Shown here in pieces: positions 53,043 through 61,637 of a DNA stretch of 64,000 nucleotides. Source of the DNA: JASHPR01 sp963833885. GTDB taxonomy: Bacteria > Actinomycetota > Actinomycetes > Streptosporangiales > Streptosporangiaceae. The stretch covers positions 272,008-336,007 of the forward strand of contig CAWHZU010000015.1 in assembly GCA_963833885.1 (NCBI GenBank), read 5' to 3'. The stretch's first letter is position 1. Each line of letters starts with the position of its first letter. The notes under the pieces are model-generated. The model did no database searches, was not told the origin of the DNA, and saw nothing but the letters and a program-made list of their open reading frames with translations. The position numbers and the translations under genes are program-made.

Positions 53043-53891
53043 GTGACGACACTTCGCGCAGCGGTCACGCAGGTCGCATGGACCGGCGACAAAGAGACGA
53101 TGATCAAGCGTCACGAGGAACTGGCGCGCTCAGCCGCCGCCAGCGGCGCGTCCATCGTCGGGTTCCAGGAGCTGTTCTACGGACCGTATTTCGGCATCGT
53201 TACCGACCAGAAGTACTACTCCTACACCGAACCGGTCCCCGGGCCGACCACCGAGCGGTTCCAGGCCCTGGCCAGGGAGCTGAACCTGGTCATCGTCCTG
53301 CCGGTCTACGAGGTAGAAAACGAGGGGGAGTACTACAACACGGCCGCCGTCATCGACGCGGATGGCGCGCTGCTCGGCAAGTACCGGAAGCACCACCTGC
53401 CGAACCTGCCGCAGTTCTGGGAGAAGTTCTACTTCCGCCCCGGCAACCTTGGCTACCCGGTGTTCAACACCGCGGTCGGCCGCGTTGGTGTCTACATCTG
53501 CTACGACCGGCACTTCCCGGAGGGCTGGCGCGAACTCGGGCTGGGCGGCGCGCAGATCGTCTTCAACCCCTCTGCCACCAAGCCCGGCCTGTCCAACCGG
53601 CTGTGGGAGCTCGAGCAGCCAGCGGCGGCCGCGGCGAACCAGTACTTCATCGCCGCCAACAACCGGATCGGCCGCGAATACGAGGAGTTCGGCGACGAGG
53701 CGGTCGAGTTCTACGGCTCCAGCTACTTCGTGGACCCCCGCGGGAACTTCGTCGGCGACATAGCGTCGACCGACCAGGAAGAGATCGTCATCCGCGACCT
53801 CGACCTGGAGGAGATCACCCGAACCCGCAACGACTGGCAGTTCTACCGTGACCGCCGGCCGGAGACCTACACCCGGACGGTGCAGCCATGA
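53043..53891 (+). CDS. Carbon-nitrogen hydrolase, beta-ureidopropionase/N-carbamoylase-like
   Basis: The 282-residue nitrilase-fold enzyme has the Glu-Lys-Cys triad: Glu43 (VGFQELFYGPYF), Lys116 (GKYRKHHLP) and Cys153 (YICYDRHFPEGWRELG). The Tyr/Phe-rich text and the KHHLPNLPQFWEKFYF region resemble beta-ureidopropionase and N-carbamoyl-amino-acid hydrolases. They open the ureido group released by dihydropyrimidinase to give amine, CO2 and ammonia. The GTG at 53043 follows GAGGAGAG. The stop overlaps the dihydropyrimidinase start by four bases, which supports the assignment. Confidence 0.9.
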   Translation: MTTLRAAVTQVAWTGDKETMIKRHEELARSAAASGASIVGFQELFYGPYFGIVTDQKYYSYTEPVPGPTTERFQALARELNLVIVLPVYEVENEGEYYNTAAVIDADGALLGKYRKHHLPNLPQFWEKFYFRPGNLGYPVFNTAVGRVGVYICYDRHFPEGWRELGLGGAQIVFNPSATKPGLSNRLWELEQPAAAAANQYFIAANNRIGREYEEFGDEAVEFYGSSYFVDPRGNFVGDIASTDQEEIVIRDLDLEEITRTRNDWQFYRDRRPETYTRTVQP

Positions 53892-55297
53892 CGACCCTGA
53901 TCACCGGCGGCACGGTCGTCTCGGCCACCGGGTCCAGCCCGGCCGACGTGCTCGTCGACGGCGAGACCATCGCCGCGGTGTTCTCACCCGGCTCTTCCGC
54001 GTTCGGCCCGGTCAGCGCCGACACCGTCATCGACGCCAGCGGGAAGTACGTCATCCCGGGCGGCGTGGACGGGCACACCCACATGGAAATGCCGTTCGGC
54101 GGCACGCAGGCCTCCGACACGTTCGAGACCGGCACCCGCGCCGCGGCGTGGGGCGGGACCACTACGATCGTCGACTTCGTGGTGCAGGCCCATGGCCAGC
54201 ACGTCCAGGACCAGGTCGCGCTGTGGCACGAGAAGGCCGCCGGGAACTGCGCCATCGACTACGCGTTCCACCAGATCATCGGCGACGTCAACGCCGACGC
54301 GCTCAAGGCGATGGACGAGCTGATCGGCGAGGGCATCACCAGCTTCAAGCTCTTCATGGCCTACCCGGGCGTGTTCCTGTCGAGTGACGGGCAGATCCTG
54401 CAGGCGATGCAGACGGCAGCGGGCAACGGCGGGCTGATCATGATGCACGCCGAGAACGGCTCGGCCATCGATGTCCTCGTGCAGCAGGCGCTCGAGCGGG
54501 GAGAGACCGCGCCGTACTACCACGGCACCACGCGGCCGTGGCAGACCGAGCAGGAAGCGACGCACCGCGCGATCATGCTCGCCGACCTGGCCGGCGCGCC
54601 GCTCTACGTGGTTCACGTGTCGGCCAAGCAGGCACTGGCCCGGATCGCCGAAGCAAGGGACGCCGGCCAGAACGTGTTCGGTGAGACCTGTCCCCAGTAC
54701 CTCTATCTCTCGCTGGAGGAGAACCTCGGCGCGCCTGGGTTCGAGGGGGCGAAGTGGGTGTGCTCGACGCCGCTGCGCGCCCGCGCCGACGGGCACCAGG
54801 ACGAACTCTGGAAATACATCCGCACCGGCGATGTCACCACCGTGTCGACGGACCACTGCCCGTTCTGCATGAAGGACCAGAAGGACATGGGCGTCGGCAA
54901 CTTCGCCAAGATCCCCAACGGGATAGGCAGCGTCGAGCACCGGATGGACCTGCTGTACCAGGGCGTGGCCGACGGGCGCATATCGCTGGAGCGCTGGGTG
55001 GACGTCTGCGCCGTGACCCCGGCCCGGATGTTCGGCATGTACGGCCAGAAGGGCGTCATCAGTCCCGGCGCGGACGCGGACATCGTGGTCTACGACCCGA
55101 ACGGCCATACTTCGATCGGCGTCGGCAAGACCCACCACATGAACATGGACTACTCGGCGTGGGAGGGATGGGAGATCGACGGGCACGTCGACGTCGTTCT
55201 GTCCCGCGGCACCGTCGTCAAGGATGAGTCCGGCTACATCGGAACCAAGGGCCACGGACGGTTCGTCCGGCGCGGCCTTTCCCAGAACCTGATCTGA
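53888..55297 (+). CDS. Dihydropyrimidinase / D-hydantoinase
   Basis: The 469-residue cyclic amidohydrolase has all metal ligands in place: His63 and His65 (GGVDGHTHMEMPFGG), the carboxylated Lys154 (TSFKLFMAYPG), His186 (MMHAENG), His242 (YVVHVSAKQ) and Asp321 (VSTDHCPF). It opens dihydrouracil or hydantoin rings to N-carbamoyl amino acids, the substrate of the enzyme encoded upstream with a four-base overlap. Whether the natural substrate is a pyrimidine or another cyclic ureide is not decided by the sequence. Confidence 0.93.
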   Translation: MTTLITGGTVVSATGSSPADVLVDGETIAAVFSPGSSAFGPVSADTVIDASGKYVIPGGVDGHTHMEMPFGGTQASDTFETGTRAAAWGGTTTIVDFVVQAHGQHVQDQVALWHEKAAGNCAIDYAFHQIIGDVNADALKAMDELIGEGITSFKLFMAYPGVFLSSDGQILQAMQTAAGNGGLIMMHAENGSAIDVLVQQALERGETAPYYHGTTRPWQTEQEATHRAIMLADLAGAPLYVVHVSAKQALARIAEARDAGQNVFGETCPQYLYLSLEENLGAPGFEGAKWVCSTPLRARADGHQDELWKYIRTGDVTTVSTDHCPFCMKDQKDMGVGNFAKIPNGIGSVEHRMDLLYQGVADGRISLERWVDVCAVTPARMFGMYGQKGVISPGADADIVVYDPNGHTSIGVGKTHHMNMDYSAWEGWEIDGHVDVVLSRGTVVKDESGYIGTKGHGRFVRRGLSQNLI

Positions 55298-55304
55298 GGT
55301 CCGC

Positions 55305-56336
55305 ATGGAGTTTGGCGTAGTACTGCAGACCGACCCGCCGGCCTGGCGCGTTGTAGACCTTGCCCGGCGCGCCGAGCATCACGGGTTCCGGCACGTCTGG
55401 ACGTTCGACTCCCACCTGCTCTGGCAGGAGCCGTACGTCATCTACAGCCAGATCCTGGCTGCGACGCACCGCGTGACCGTTGGGCCAATGGTCACCAATC
55501 CCTCCACCCGCGAGTGGACCGTCACCGCGTCGCTGTTCGCGACGCTGAACGACATGTTCGGCAACCGCACGATCTGCGGCATCGGCCGGGGCGACTCGGC
55601 GGTACGGGTCATCAGCGGCCGGCCGGCGACGCTCGCCAACCTGCGTGAAGCGGTGCGGGTGATCCGGGGCCTGGCCAACGGCGAGGCAGTCCCCTACAAA
55701 GGGGCGGAACTAAGGCTGCCGTGGGCGACCGAATCCCGGTTGCCGGTATGGGTGGCCGCGTACGGCCCCAAGGCCCTGGCGCTGGCCGGCGAGATGGGCG
55801 ACGGCTTCATCCTGCAGCTCGGCGACCCGGACATCGCGGCGTGGTCGATCGCGGCGGTCCGCAAGGCCGCCGCCGACGCCGGCCGCGCCCCCGGCGACGT
55901 GAAGATCTGCGTCGCCGCGCCGGCGTACGTCACCGACGGCTCGCCGCAGCAGTTGTCTCACGCGCGCGACCAGTGCCGCTGGTTCGGCGGCATGGTCGGC
56001 AATCACGTCGCCGACATCGTTGCCCGCTACGGCAGCGAGGGGACCGCGGTGCCGAAGGCGCTCAGTGACTACATCGCCGGGCGGGAGAGCTATGACTACA
56101 ACGCGCACGGCAAGCCCGGCAGCAGCCACACCGATTTCGTGCCGGATGAGATCATCGAGCGGTTCTGCCTGATCGGCCCCGTCGACGAGCAGGTCCGGCG
56201 GCTTCGGGAACTCGAGGGGCTGGGCGTCGACCAGTTCGCGATCTACCTCCAGCACGACGCCAAAGACGAAACCCTGGCGGCGTATGGCGGCGCGGTCATA
56301 TCCGCGATGAAGGCCACCGCGAGGGCGCGGAACTAG
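55305..56336 (+). CDS. LLM-class flavin/F420-dependent oxidoreductase
   Basis: The 343-residue protein has the luciferase-like fold: MEFGVVLQTDPPAWRVVDLA, then FRHVWTFDSHLLWQEP, RVTVGPMVTNPSTREW, the CGIGRGDSAVR region and LPVWVAAYGPKALALAGEMG. It resembles the F420-dependent LLM group as found in actinobacteria, not the RutA monooxygenase closely. It starts seven bases after the dihydropyrimidinase stop, so it belongs to the same operon. It may reduce or oxidise the ring substrate, filling the place of the missing dihydropyrimidine dehydrogenase; that role is inferred only from position. Confidence 0.88.
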   Translation: MEFGVVLQTDPPAWRVVDLARRAEHHGFRHVWTFDSHLLWQEPYVIYSQILAATHRVTVGPMVTNPSTREWTVTASLFATLNDMFGNRTICGIGRGDSAVRVISGRPATLANLREAVRVIRGLANGEAVPYKGAELRLPWATESRLPVWVAAYGPKALALAGEMGDGFILQLGDPDIAAWSIAAVRKAAADAGRAPGDVKICVAAPAYVTDGSPQQLSHARDQCRWFGGMVGNHVADIVARYGSEGTAVPKALSDYIAGRESYDYNAHGKPGSSHTDFVPDEIIERFCLIGPVDEQVRRLRELEGLGVDQFAIYLQHDAKDETLAAYGGAVISAMKATARARN

Positions 56337-56507
56337 GCGTATCGCGCCGATCCACGCGGCGGTAATCTATCCGCAACGGCGCTGGGGGCGCCGCCGGGTT
56401 CGCGGGCAGGACCGAGTCCACCTCCACGGTGCTAATCAGGTTGTGCATGCGGCACGACTGTCTTCTTTCGCGCCCGGACGCGGACCACGGGCGGCGATGG
56501 AGACGTC

Positions 56508-57878
56508 ATGCTCGAGCTTCCCTTCCCACCTGACCTCGATCAGCTTCGCCGCCAGGCGCGAGAACTGCTGCGTGCCGCGGCCCAGGGCGAATCCGATGCC
56601 CTCGCCCGCCTTCATGCGGTCTCGGACCGCGTGATGCTGTCGGCCGCTCAGCTGGCTGTGGCCCGCGAGTACGGCTTCTGGAGCTGGCCCGCGCTGAAGG
56701 CCGCGGTGGAGCTCGACCGCTCCATCTACCTGGGTGCGAAACCGCCAGCTCCCGCTGCGGTCAGCCCCGATCTTCTGGAGCCGCCCGAAGAACGCCGGTC
56801 GTACGGCGGTGCCGCCGCCATCGAGACCGCCGGGGGAGTCCTGCTCCCCGAGTTGCTGGTCGTCGGCCCCGGTCACGCCGTGCTGGATGCTTCACTGGTG
56901 AGACCGGCGCCCGCTGCGCCGCCCCCGCCCGCCGTGCCGCGCCAACGGCCGTTGTCCCAGAAGGAACGCCTGGCGGAGCCCGGCCGGCAGGTCTGGCGGG
57001 AGGTGCCGGCATTCGGCGACGTGACCGTGACCGATGACCGGGGCACGACCTACGCCCTCAAAGTCAGGGAAACGGGAGGCCACAGCGGCCAGCCGGACGA
57101 GGAGCCCGAACCGGTCAGAGTGATCTTCCGGCTCGAGCCCGCTCCCGCGCGGGAGGCGGCCTGGATCGAGCTGCGCGCTCACGACGGGCCGACGACCCGC
57201 CTGGTGACCTCGCCCCGGGCCGCCGTGCACGTCAGCGACGTCACGCCGGTATCAGCGGCCGAGAAGGACCTGGAGGATCTGGCCCGCTCGCTGATCGGCA
57301 CCAGGCTCACGGGCTCGCCTGTCGGGCTCAGGCAGCGCTCGATCGCGCTCGCTAGGGCCGCGGCGATCCGGGAGTCCGGGGAACTCGACGCCGCGAGCGA
57401 GCTGCCCGGCCAGCTGGCCCGCCTTTGCGCCTCCCTCACCGGCGAACGTCCGGTCGATGACCTTCCGGCCGCCTGGTCAGGCATGCTCAGCGCGGCGAAC
57501 CGGAGCGACGGCCCCGCGTGTCACCTGGACATCGCGGCCGCGCTTCTCCCGATCCACGGCGTCGTGGTGCAGGTCGACAGCCTGGTCTCCCGGCCCGGCG
57601 GCTGGAAGCTCTACCTTCGCGCGAGGCCGGGGTGGTTCATCTACAGCGAGGATCAGATGCTGAAGTGGGACTCGGCCTCCGTGCACGCCGAAGACGACCT
57701 CGGCGGCGGGTACGTCAGCTCGTTCGGCGGCAGCACCGGGCATCCCGGGCACGAGGAACTCGCTCTGGATTTCCTGCCTCCTCTCGACCCCCGTGCCCGC
57801 AGCCTGACGCTGACGTTCCGCGCGGCCGGTGAGCAGGTGGCCGTTGCGTTTGATCTCCCGACCAACGGCCAGGCGTAG
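56508..57878 (+). CDS. Hypothetical protein with an actinobacterial DNA-associated N-domain
   Basis: The first about 70 residues (LPFPPDLDQLRRQARELLRA, AVAREYGFWSWPALKAAVEL) form a short helical domain found at the start of many actinobacterial proteins, often before ankyrin repeats. A Pro-rich linker follows, then about 300 residues with beta-strand character (FGDVTVTDDRGTTYALKVRE; DLGGGYVSSFGGSTGHPGHE; LDPRARSLTLTFRAAGEQVA). I do not recognise that part. There is no signal peptide. It stands alone between the LLM gene and the convergent tannase gene. Confidence 0.7.
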   Translation: MLELPFPPDLDQLRRQARELLRAAAQGESDALARLHAVSDRVMLSAAQLAVAREYGFWSWPALKAAVELDRSIYLGAKPPAPAAVSPDLLEPPEERRSYGGAAAIETAGGVLLPELLVVGPGHAVLDASLVRPAPAAPPPPAVPRQRPLSQKERLAEPGRQVWREVPAFGDVTVTDDRGTTYALKVRETGGHSGQPDEEPEPVRVIFRLEPAPAREAAWIELRAHDGPTTRLVTSPRAAVHVSDVTPVSAAEKDLEDLARSLIGTRLTGSPVGLRQRSIALARAAAIRESGELDAASELPGQLARLCASLTGERPVDDLPAAWSGMLSAANRSDGPACHLDIAAALLPIHGVVVQVDSLVSRPGGWKLYLRARPGWFIYSEDQMLKWDSASVHAEDDLGGGYVSSFGGSTGHPGHEELALDFLPPLDPRARSLTLTFRAAGEQVAVAFDLPTNGQA

Positions 57879-57956
57879 GGAGCCGCCCGGTTACCGGAGC
57901 GAGCCAGGCCCGGTCGCGCCATGGGCATAGGCCCGCCCGCGAACCGATAGTCCCGG

Positions 57957-59705
57957 TCACCGCCCTGTGCCGTGCTGGCCGTTCAGCAGGAGCGGGTTGG
58001 TGAGCTGTGCCCGGCTGTTGCAGGTGTAGCTCGCGGCCACGTCCGGGTTCCCGCCGGTGTAGACCGCGTCCGGGTCGGGGTACGGGCACAGCGGCCGGGT
58101 CACGGACTGGCCGTTGATCGAGCCGCTCGCGTCGAGGACGGCCGGCGCCTGATGGTGCTCGACCCAGCCGATGACCTGCTGCATCGGGTTGGTCGGCGCG
58201 ATGCTCCCGGCTCCGGGAGTGCCGCAGTGCATGACGCCGGGGGCGAGGAAATAGCGGAAGAACGACTCGGTGCTGGCGATTCCGCCGTTGGCCGCGAGCG
58301 CGTGGTTGTAGTAGTTGATGCTGTCCCCGGTGAAGATCAGTTGGTCGGCCAGCCCCTGCCACATGATCAGCTTCCCGCCGGCCGCCCGGAACGCCCGCAG
58401 GTTCGGGTCGTCGGTCGCTAGCGCGTTGTCGAACATCTGGCCCGACTCCAGGAAGTCCCGGAAGTACTGCTGGTAAGTCAGGTCCGTGTAGACAAAGCCC
58501 GGGTCCTGCGTGATCCACTTCTGGAACCAGTCGTCGCTGGGGATGAACGGAGCGCCGGACCACTGCCCGCTGGGCAGCTGATACGTGGTCGCGAGCCCGA
58601 GCCCTCCGCCGGGTCCCAAGGTCGGGACGTAGGCCCCGGCGAGGTCGGCTCCCGGTTCCATCCCAAACCAGACGGGCAGGCCGGTCAGCAAATTGTGCTC
58701 GGAGCCGGAGTAGCGCGGTCCCTGCCATATCTCCTGAACCACGAGGGCGTCGGTCTTGGTGAATGTGCCGCACGGCGTGACCGTGCCGATCAGGTTGTCC
58801 AGCACCGCGAGCACGTCGCAGTTGCGTGGGTCGAACACGCCGTCGACCTGGCCGTCCTGGTCGGGGCAGTGCGCCTGCAGCGCCGTGTTGACCAGGTCCT
58901 CCTTGCAGGTGGGCAGGTAGTCGTTGTTCCACTCCATCACCAGCTGCGGCCACATCTGCGCGACCATGAACTGAGGCCAGTTCAGAGCGGGCGCGCCGGC
59001 CAGGATGCCGTTGAAGTCCCGCGGATAGCGCTGTGCCTCCATCAGGCCCTGACGCCCTCCGGTCGAGCAGCCATTCCAGAACGAGTAGTGCGCCCCGGCG
59101 TCGTAGTACTGGTCGATCACGACCTTCGACTCGACCGCGGTCAGATGCTGGGCGAGGTATCCGAAATCATCGATCCGGTTCCAGTTCAGCGCCGGCGGCG
59201 GGCTGGAGTTCGTGACCCACGGCGAGATGAGCGGGTTCGGATACCCCGTGTGCCCGCAGTCGTCCTGCGAGATCACGTACCCCGCGGCTAGCCACTGGTC
59301 GCTGGCGAGGGTCACGAAGCCCGCCGGGCTGCAGTAAACGCCGTTGCCCTCGGCCATGTAGTTGCCGTTCCAGCTGTCGGGCAGGGTCAGGTCGATGCCG
59401 ATGTCGCCCGGCTGGCCGCCGCGCGGATCCGAGGTGTCGGTGATCTCGATCGCCACCTGGCAGCCGCTGCCCGAGACCTCGTTCGCGCTCACGGTGGCGG
59501 TGTCAGGCCCCGGAAGGCCGGGCAACGACAGCCCGGTCAGCGCCGCGCACGGCACTGCGGGCGCTCGTGCGCCGGTCACGTGGGTGCCCGCGACCGCCTG
59601 CGCCGTCGGCACGCCCGCGGCGAGCACCACGGCGGCTAACGGGCTTGCGATCAGCGCCACCAGGCTTCGGTGCAAATGTCCGTGGCGCCGTGCTCGTCGG
59701 CTCAT
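57957..59705 (-). CDS. Secreted tannase/feruloyl esterase family protein
   Basis: From the ATG at 59705 (MSRRARRHGH), preceded by AGGAGGTGG, the product has 582 residues and a signal peptide (SLVALIASPLAAVVLAAGVP, cut near AQAVA). The nucleophile Ser214 lies in WNGCSTGGRQG, with acid and base in WQGLADQLIF and PGVMHCG. The Cys213 beside the Ser and the Cys in the VMHC motif match the disulfide that ties the triad in this family. It should release gallate, ferulate or similar aromatic acids from plant esters outside the cell. It is divergent from the IclR regulator. Confidence 0.9.
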   Translation of the reverse strand: MSRRARRHGHLHRSLVALIASPLAAVVLAAGVPTAQAVAGTHVTGARAPAVPCAALTGLSLPGLPGPDTATVSANEVSGSGCQVAIEITDTSDPRGGQPGDIGIDLTLPDSWNGNYMAEGNGVYCSPAGFVTLASDQWLAAGYVISQDDCGHTGYPNPLISPWVTNSSPPPALNWNRIDDFGYLAQHLTAVESKVVIDQYYDAGAHYSFWNGCSTGGRQGLMEAQRYPRDFNGILAGAPALNWPQFMVAQMWPQLVMEWNNDYLPTCKEDLVNTALQAHCPDQDGQVDGVFDPRNCDVLAVLDNLIGTVTPCGTFTKTDALVVQEIWQGPRYSGSEHNLLTGLPVWFGMEPGADLAGAYVPTLGPGGGLGLATTYQLPSGQWSGAPFIPSDDWFQKWITQDPGFVYTDLTYQQYFRDFLESGQMFDNALATDDPNLRAFRAAGGKLIMWQGLADQLIFTGDSINYYNHALAANGGIASTESFFRYFLAPGVMHCGTPGAGSIAPTNPMQQVIGWVEHHQAPAVLDASGSINGQSVTRPLCPYPDPDAVYTGGNPDVAASYTCNSRAQLTNPLLLNGQHGTGR

Positions 59706-59774
59706 CTCCACCTCCTGCTGCGCGGCGAAGGCTAGTCCGAGCGTCTTCAGAGCCTGTCCAAATGTCAAGATATG

Positions 59775-59791
59775 GTTCTAATATTTGGAAC
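59775..59791. promoter_or_regulatory. Candidate IclR operator
   Basis: GTTC (59775-59778) and GAAC (59788-59791) are inverted around a 9-base AT-rich centre containing AATATT, in the 86-base gap between the divergent tannase and IclR genes. It ends directly at the iclR ATG (59792), so it could serve autoregulation as well as control of the esterase. Confidence 0.45.
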
Positions 59792-60577
59792 ATGCTTCAG
59801 GAAACCAATGGTCCGGGGTTCTCCCAATCGCTGGAGCGAGGCCTCGCGATCTTGTCGGCGTTCAGGCCGGACCGCCCGGCGATCGGGATCAGTGAGCTCG
59901 CTCGCGAGCTGGGCCTCACCCGCAGCACGACACACCGCTACGTCGCCACGCTCGCCTCGCTCCGCTATCTCGAGCAGGAGGCCTCGACGCGCCGGTACCG
60001 CCTCGGGCCCCGCGTCCTGGACCTGGGGTTCTCCGTGCTCGGGTCGCTGGAGTTGCGGGAGATCGCGGCGCCGCATCTGCAGCAGCTCACCGACGCCACC
60101 GGGCACACGTCCAACCTGGCCATCCGTGATGACACCGATGTGATCTTGATCGACCGGGTCCGGGGACGTCCGGGCCGTTACCACCACCTCGAGTTCAGCC
60201 TGCACGTCGGTTCCCGGCTGCCCTCCTACTGCAGCGCGACCGGCAAGGCGCTGCTGGCCTATCTGCCCCAGCCGGATCTCGACCGGCTGCTGGATCGCAT
60301 GGAGCTGGTCCAGCGCGGCCCCCGGACCCTGACAGACAAGCAATCCCTGATAAGGGAGCTCGAAAAGGTCCGGTGCACCAACATCGCCACGAACGATGAG
60401 GAACTCGAAAGCGCGCTGCGATCGATAGCCGCGCCCATCCGCTCGCGGTCTGGCCAGGTCGTCGCGGCGGTCAACCTTGCGATCCCATGGTCTCCCGCTG
60501 CGATGAGCGAGCTCGTGCGCCGGCTCGGGCCGACCGTCCGGGCGGCGGCCAGCAGGATCGCGGCCCAGGTGGTCTGA
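59792..60577 (+). CDS. IclR-family transcriptional regulator
   Basis: The 261-residue protein has the IclR winged helix (SLERGLAILSAFRPDRPAIG, ISELARELGLTRSTTHRYVA, YRLGPRVLDLGF) and the effector domain with LPSYCSATGKALLAYLP and AAPIRSRSGQVVAAVNLAIP. Regulators of this family often sense aromatic acids, which fits the divergent feruloyl esterase/tannase gene. The ATG at 59792 is preceded by the palindrome described separately. Confidence 0.92.
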   Translation: MLQETNGPGFSQSLERGLAILSAFRPDRPAIGISELARELGLTRSTTHRYVATLASLRYLEQEASTRRYRLGPRVLDLGFSVLGSLELREIAAPHLQQLTDATGHTSNLAIRDDTDVILIDRVRGRPGRYHHLEFSLHVGSRLPSYCSATGKALLAYLPQPDLDRLLDRMELVQRGPRTLTDKQSLIRELEKVRCTNIATNDEELESALRSIAAPIRSRSGQVVAAVNLAIPWSPAAMSELVRRLGPTVRAAASRIAAQVV

Positions 60578-60653
60578 CCAGGCGAGGGCGGGCGGGCGAA
60601 GGGCTGCCGGAAACTCGCTGGCCCGGGCAGCCCGGATCGGGCACCATGGGTCG

Positions 60654-61637
60654 ATGCCGGTAGTCCCGCCGAAGCTGCGCCCCGGCTCGTCGGTGCGCGT
60701 GATCGCGCCGTCGAGATCTCTGGCGATGATTCCCGCCGAAGCCCGCGCCGAGGCCGACAAGAAGCTGGCCGCGCTGGGCCTGCAGGTCTCGTTCGGCGAG
60801 CACGTCGAGGAATGCGACGACTTCGTTTCATCATCGGTGGCCGCGCGCCTGGCCGATCTGCACGCGGCGTTCGCGGATCCCGGGGTGGACGGGATTCTCA
60901 CCGTGATCGGCGGCTTCAACTCCAACCAGCTGCTGGCGGGCATCGACTACGGGCTGGTCGCCGCGAACCCCAAGGTGCTGTGCGGGTTCTCTGACATCAC
61001 GGCCCTGTCCAATGCGCTCTACGCCAGGGCCGGACTGGTCGGCTACTCGGGCCCGCACTACTCGAGCTTCGGCATGAAGCATCATTTCGGCTACACCGAG
61101 GCCGGCTTCGTGGCCTGTCTCATGCGCGACGACCCGTTCCGGCTGGAACCATCGCCGACCTGGAGCGACGACGAGTGGTACCTCGACCAGGAGGACCGGC
61201 ACCTGGAGACCGGAACGGACTGGTGGGTGCTCCAGGAGGGCGAGGCGGCGGGCACGATCGTGGGCGGCAACCTGTGCACGTTCAACCTGCTGCAGGGGAC
61301 GCCGTACCTGCCGCCGCTCGACGGCACGGTGGTCTTCGCCGAGGACGACGACCTGGTGCGGCCCTGGATCTTCGACCGGGACCTCGTGTCGCTGCTGCAG
61401 CAGCCGGCCTTCGGCGGCGTGCGGGGCCTGGTCATCGGGCGGTTCCAGCGGCGGACCGAAATGACGCGGGAGCTGCTGGCGCAGATCGTCGCCACCAAGC
61501 CGGAGCTGGCCGGCCTGCCGGTGATCGCCAACGTCGACTTCGGCCACACCACGCCGACGGCGACGTTCCCCATCGGCGGCACGGTCGAGGTTCGCGCCGA
61601 CCGGGGCGCTCCGAGCGTGACCATCGTCAGCCACTGA
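60654..61637 (+). CDS. S66 family peptidase (LD-carboxypeptidase / MccF-like)
   Basis: The 327-residue serine peptidase has the S66 motifs: RPGSSVRVIAPSRS, GILTVIGGFNSNQLL, nucleophile Ser113 in GFSDIT, and the C-terminal NVDFGHTTPTATFPIG with the catalytic His. The family either trims the D-Ala from murein tetrapeptides or, as MccF, cleaves toxic microcin-like peptidyl-nucleotides. Asn/Gly-rich GGFNSN and the long insert around SPTWSDDEWYL favour the MccF-like branch. The stop overlaps the next start (TGATG). Confidence 0.88.
   Translation: MPVVPPKLRPGSSVRVIAPSRSLAMIPAEARAEADKKLAALGLQVSFGEHVEECDDFVSSSVAARLADLHAAFADPGVDGILTVIGGFNSNQLLAGIDYGLVAANPKVLCGFSDITALSNALYARAGLVGYSGPHYSSFGMKHHFGYTEAGFVACLMRDDPFRLEPSPTWSDDEWYLDQEDRHLETGTDWWVLQEGEAAGTIVGGNLCTFNLLQGTPYLPPLDGTVVFAEDDDLVRPWIFDRDLVSLLQQPAFGGVRGLVIGRFQRRTEMTRELLAQIVATKPELAGLPVIANVDFGHTTPTATFPIGGTVEVRADRGAPSVTIVSH

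Noticed and set aside
53984..55306. Minus-strand open frame of 440 codons opposite the dihydropyrimidinase gene
   Set aside because: All catalytic residues of dihydropyrimidinase are on the plus strand; the antisense product has no recognisable domain.
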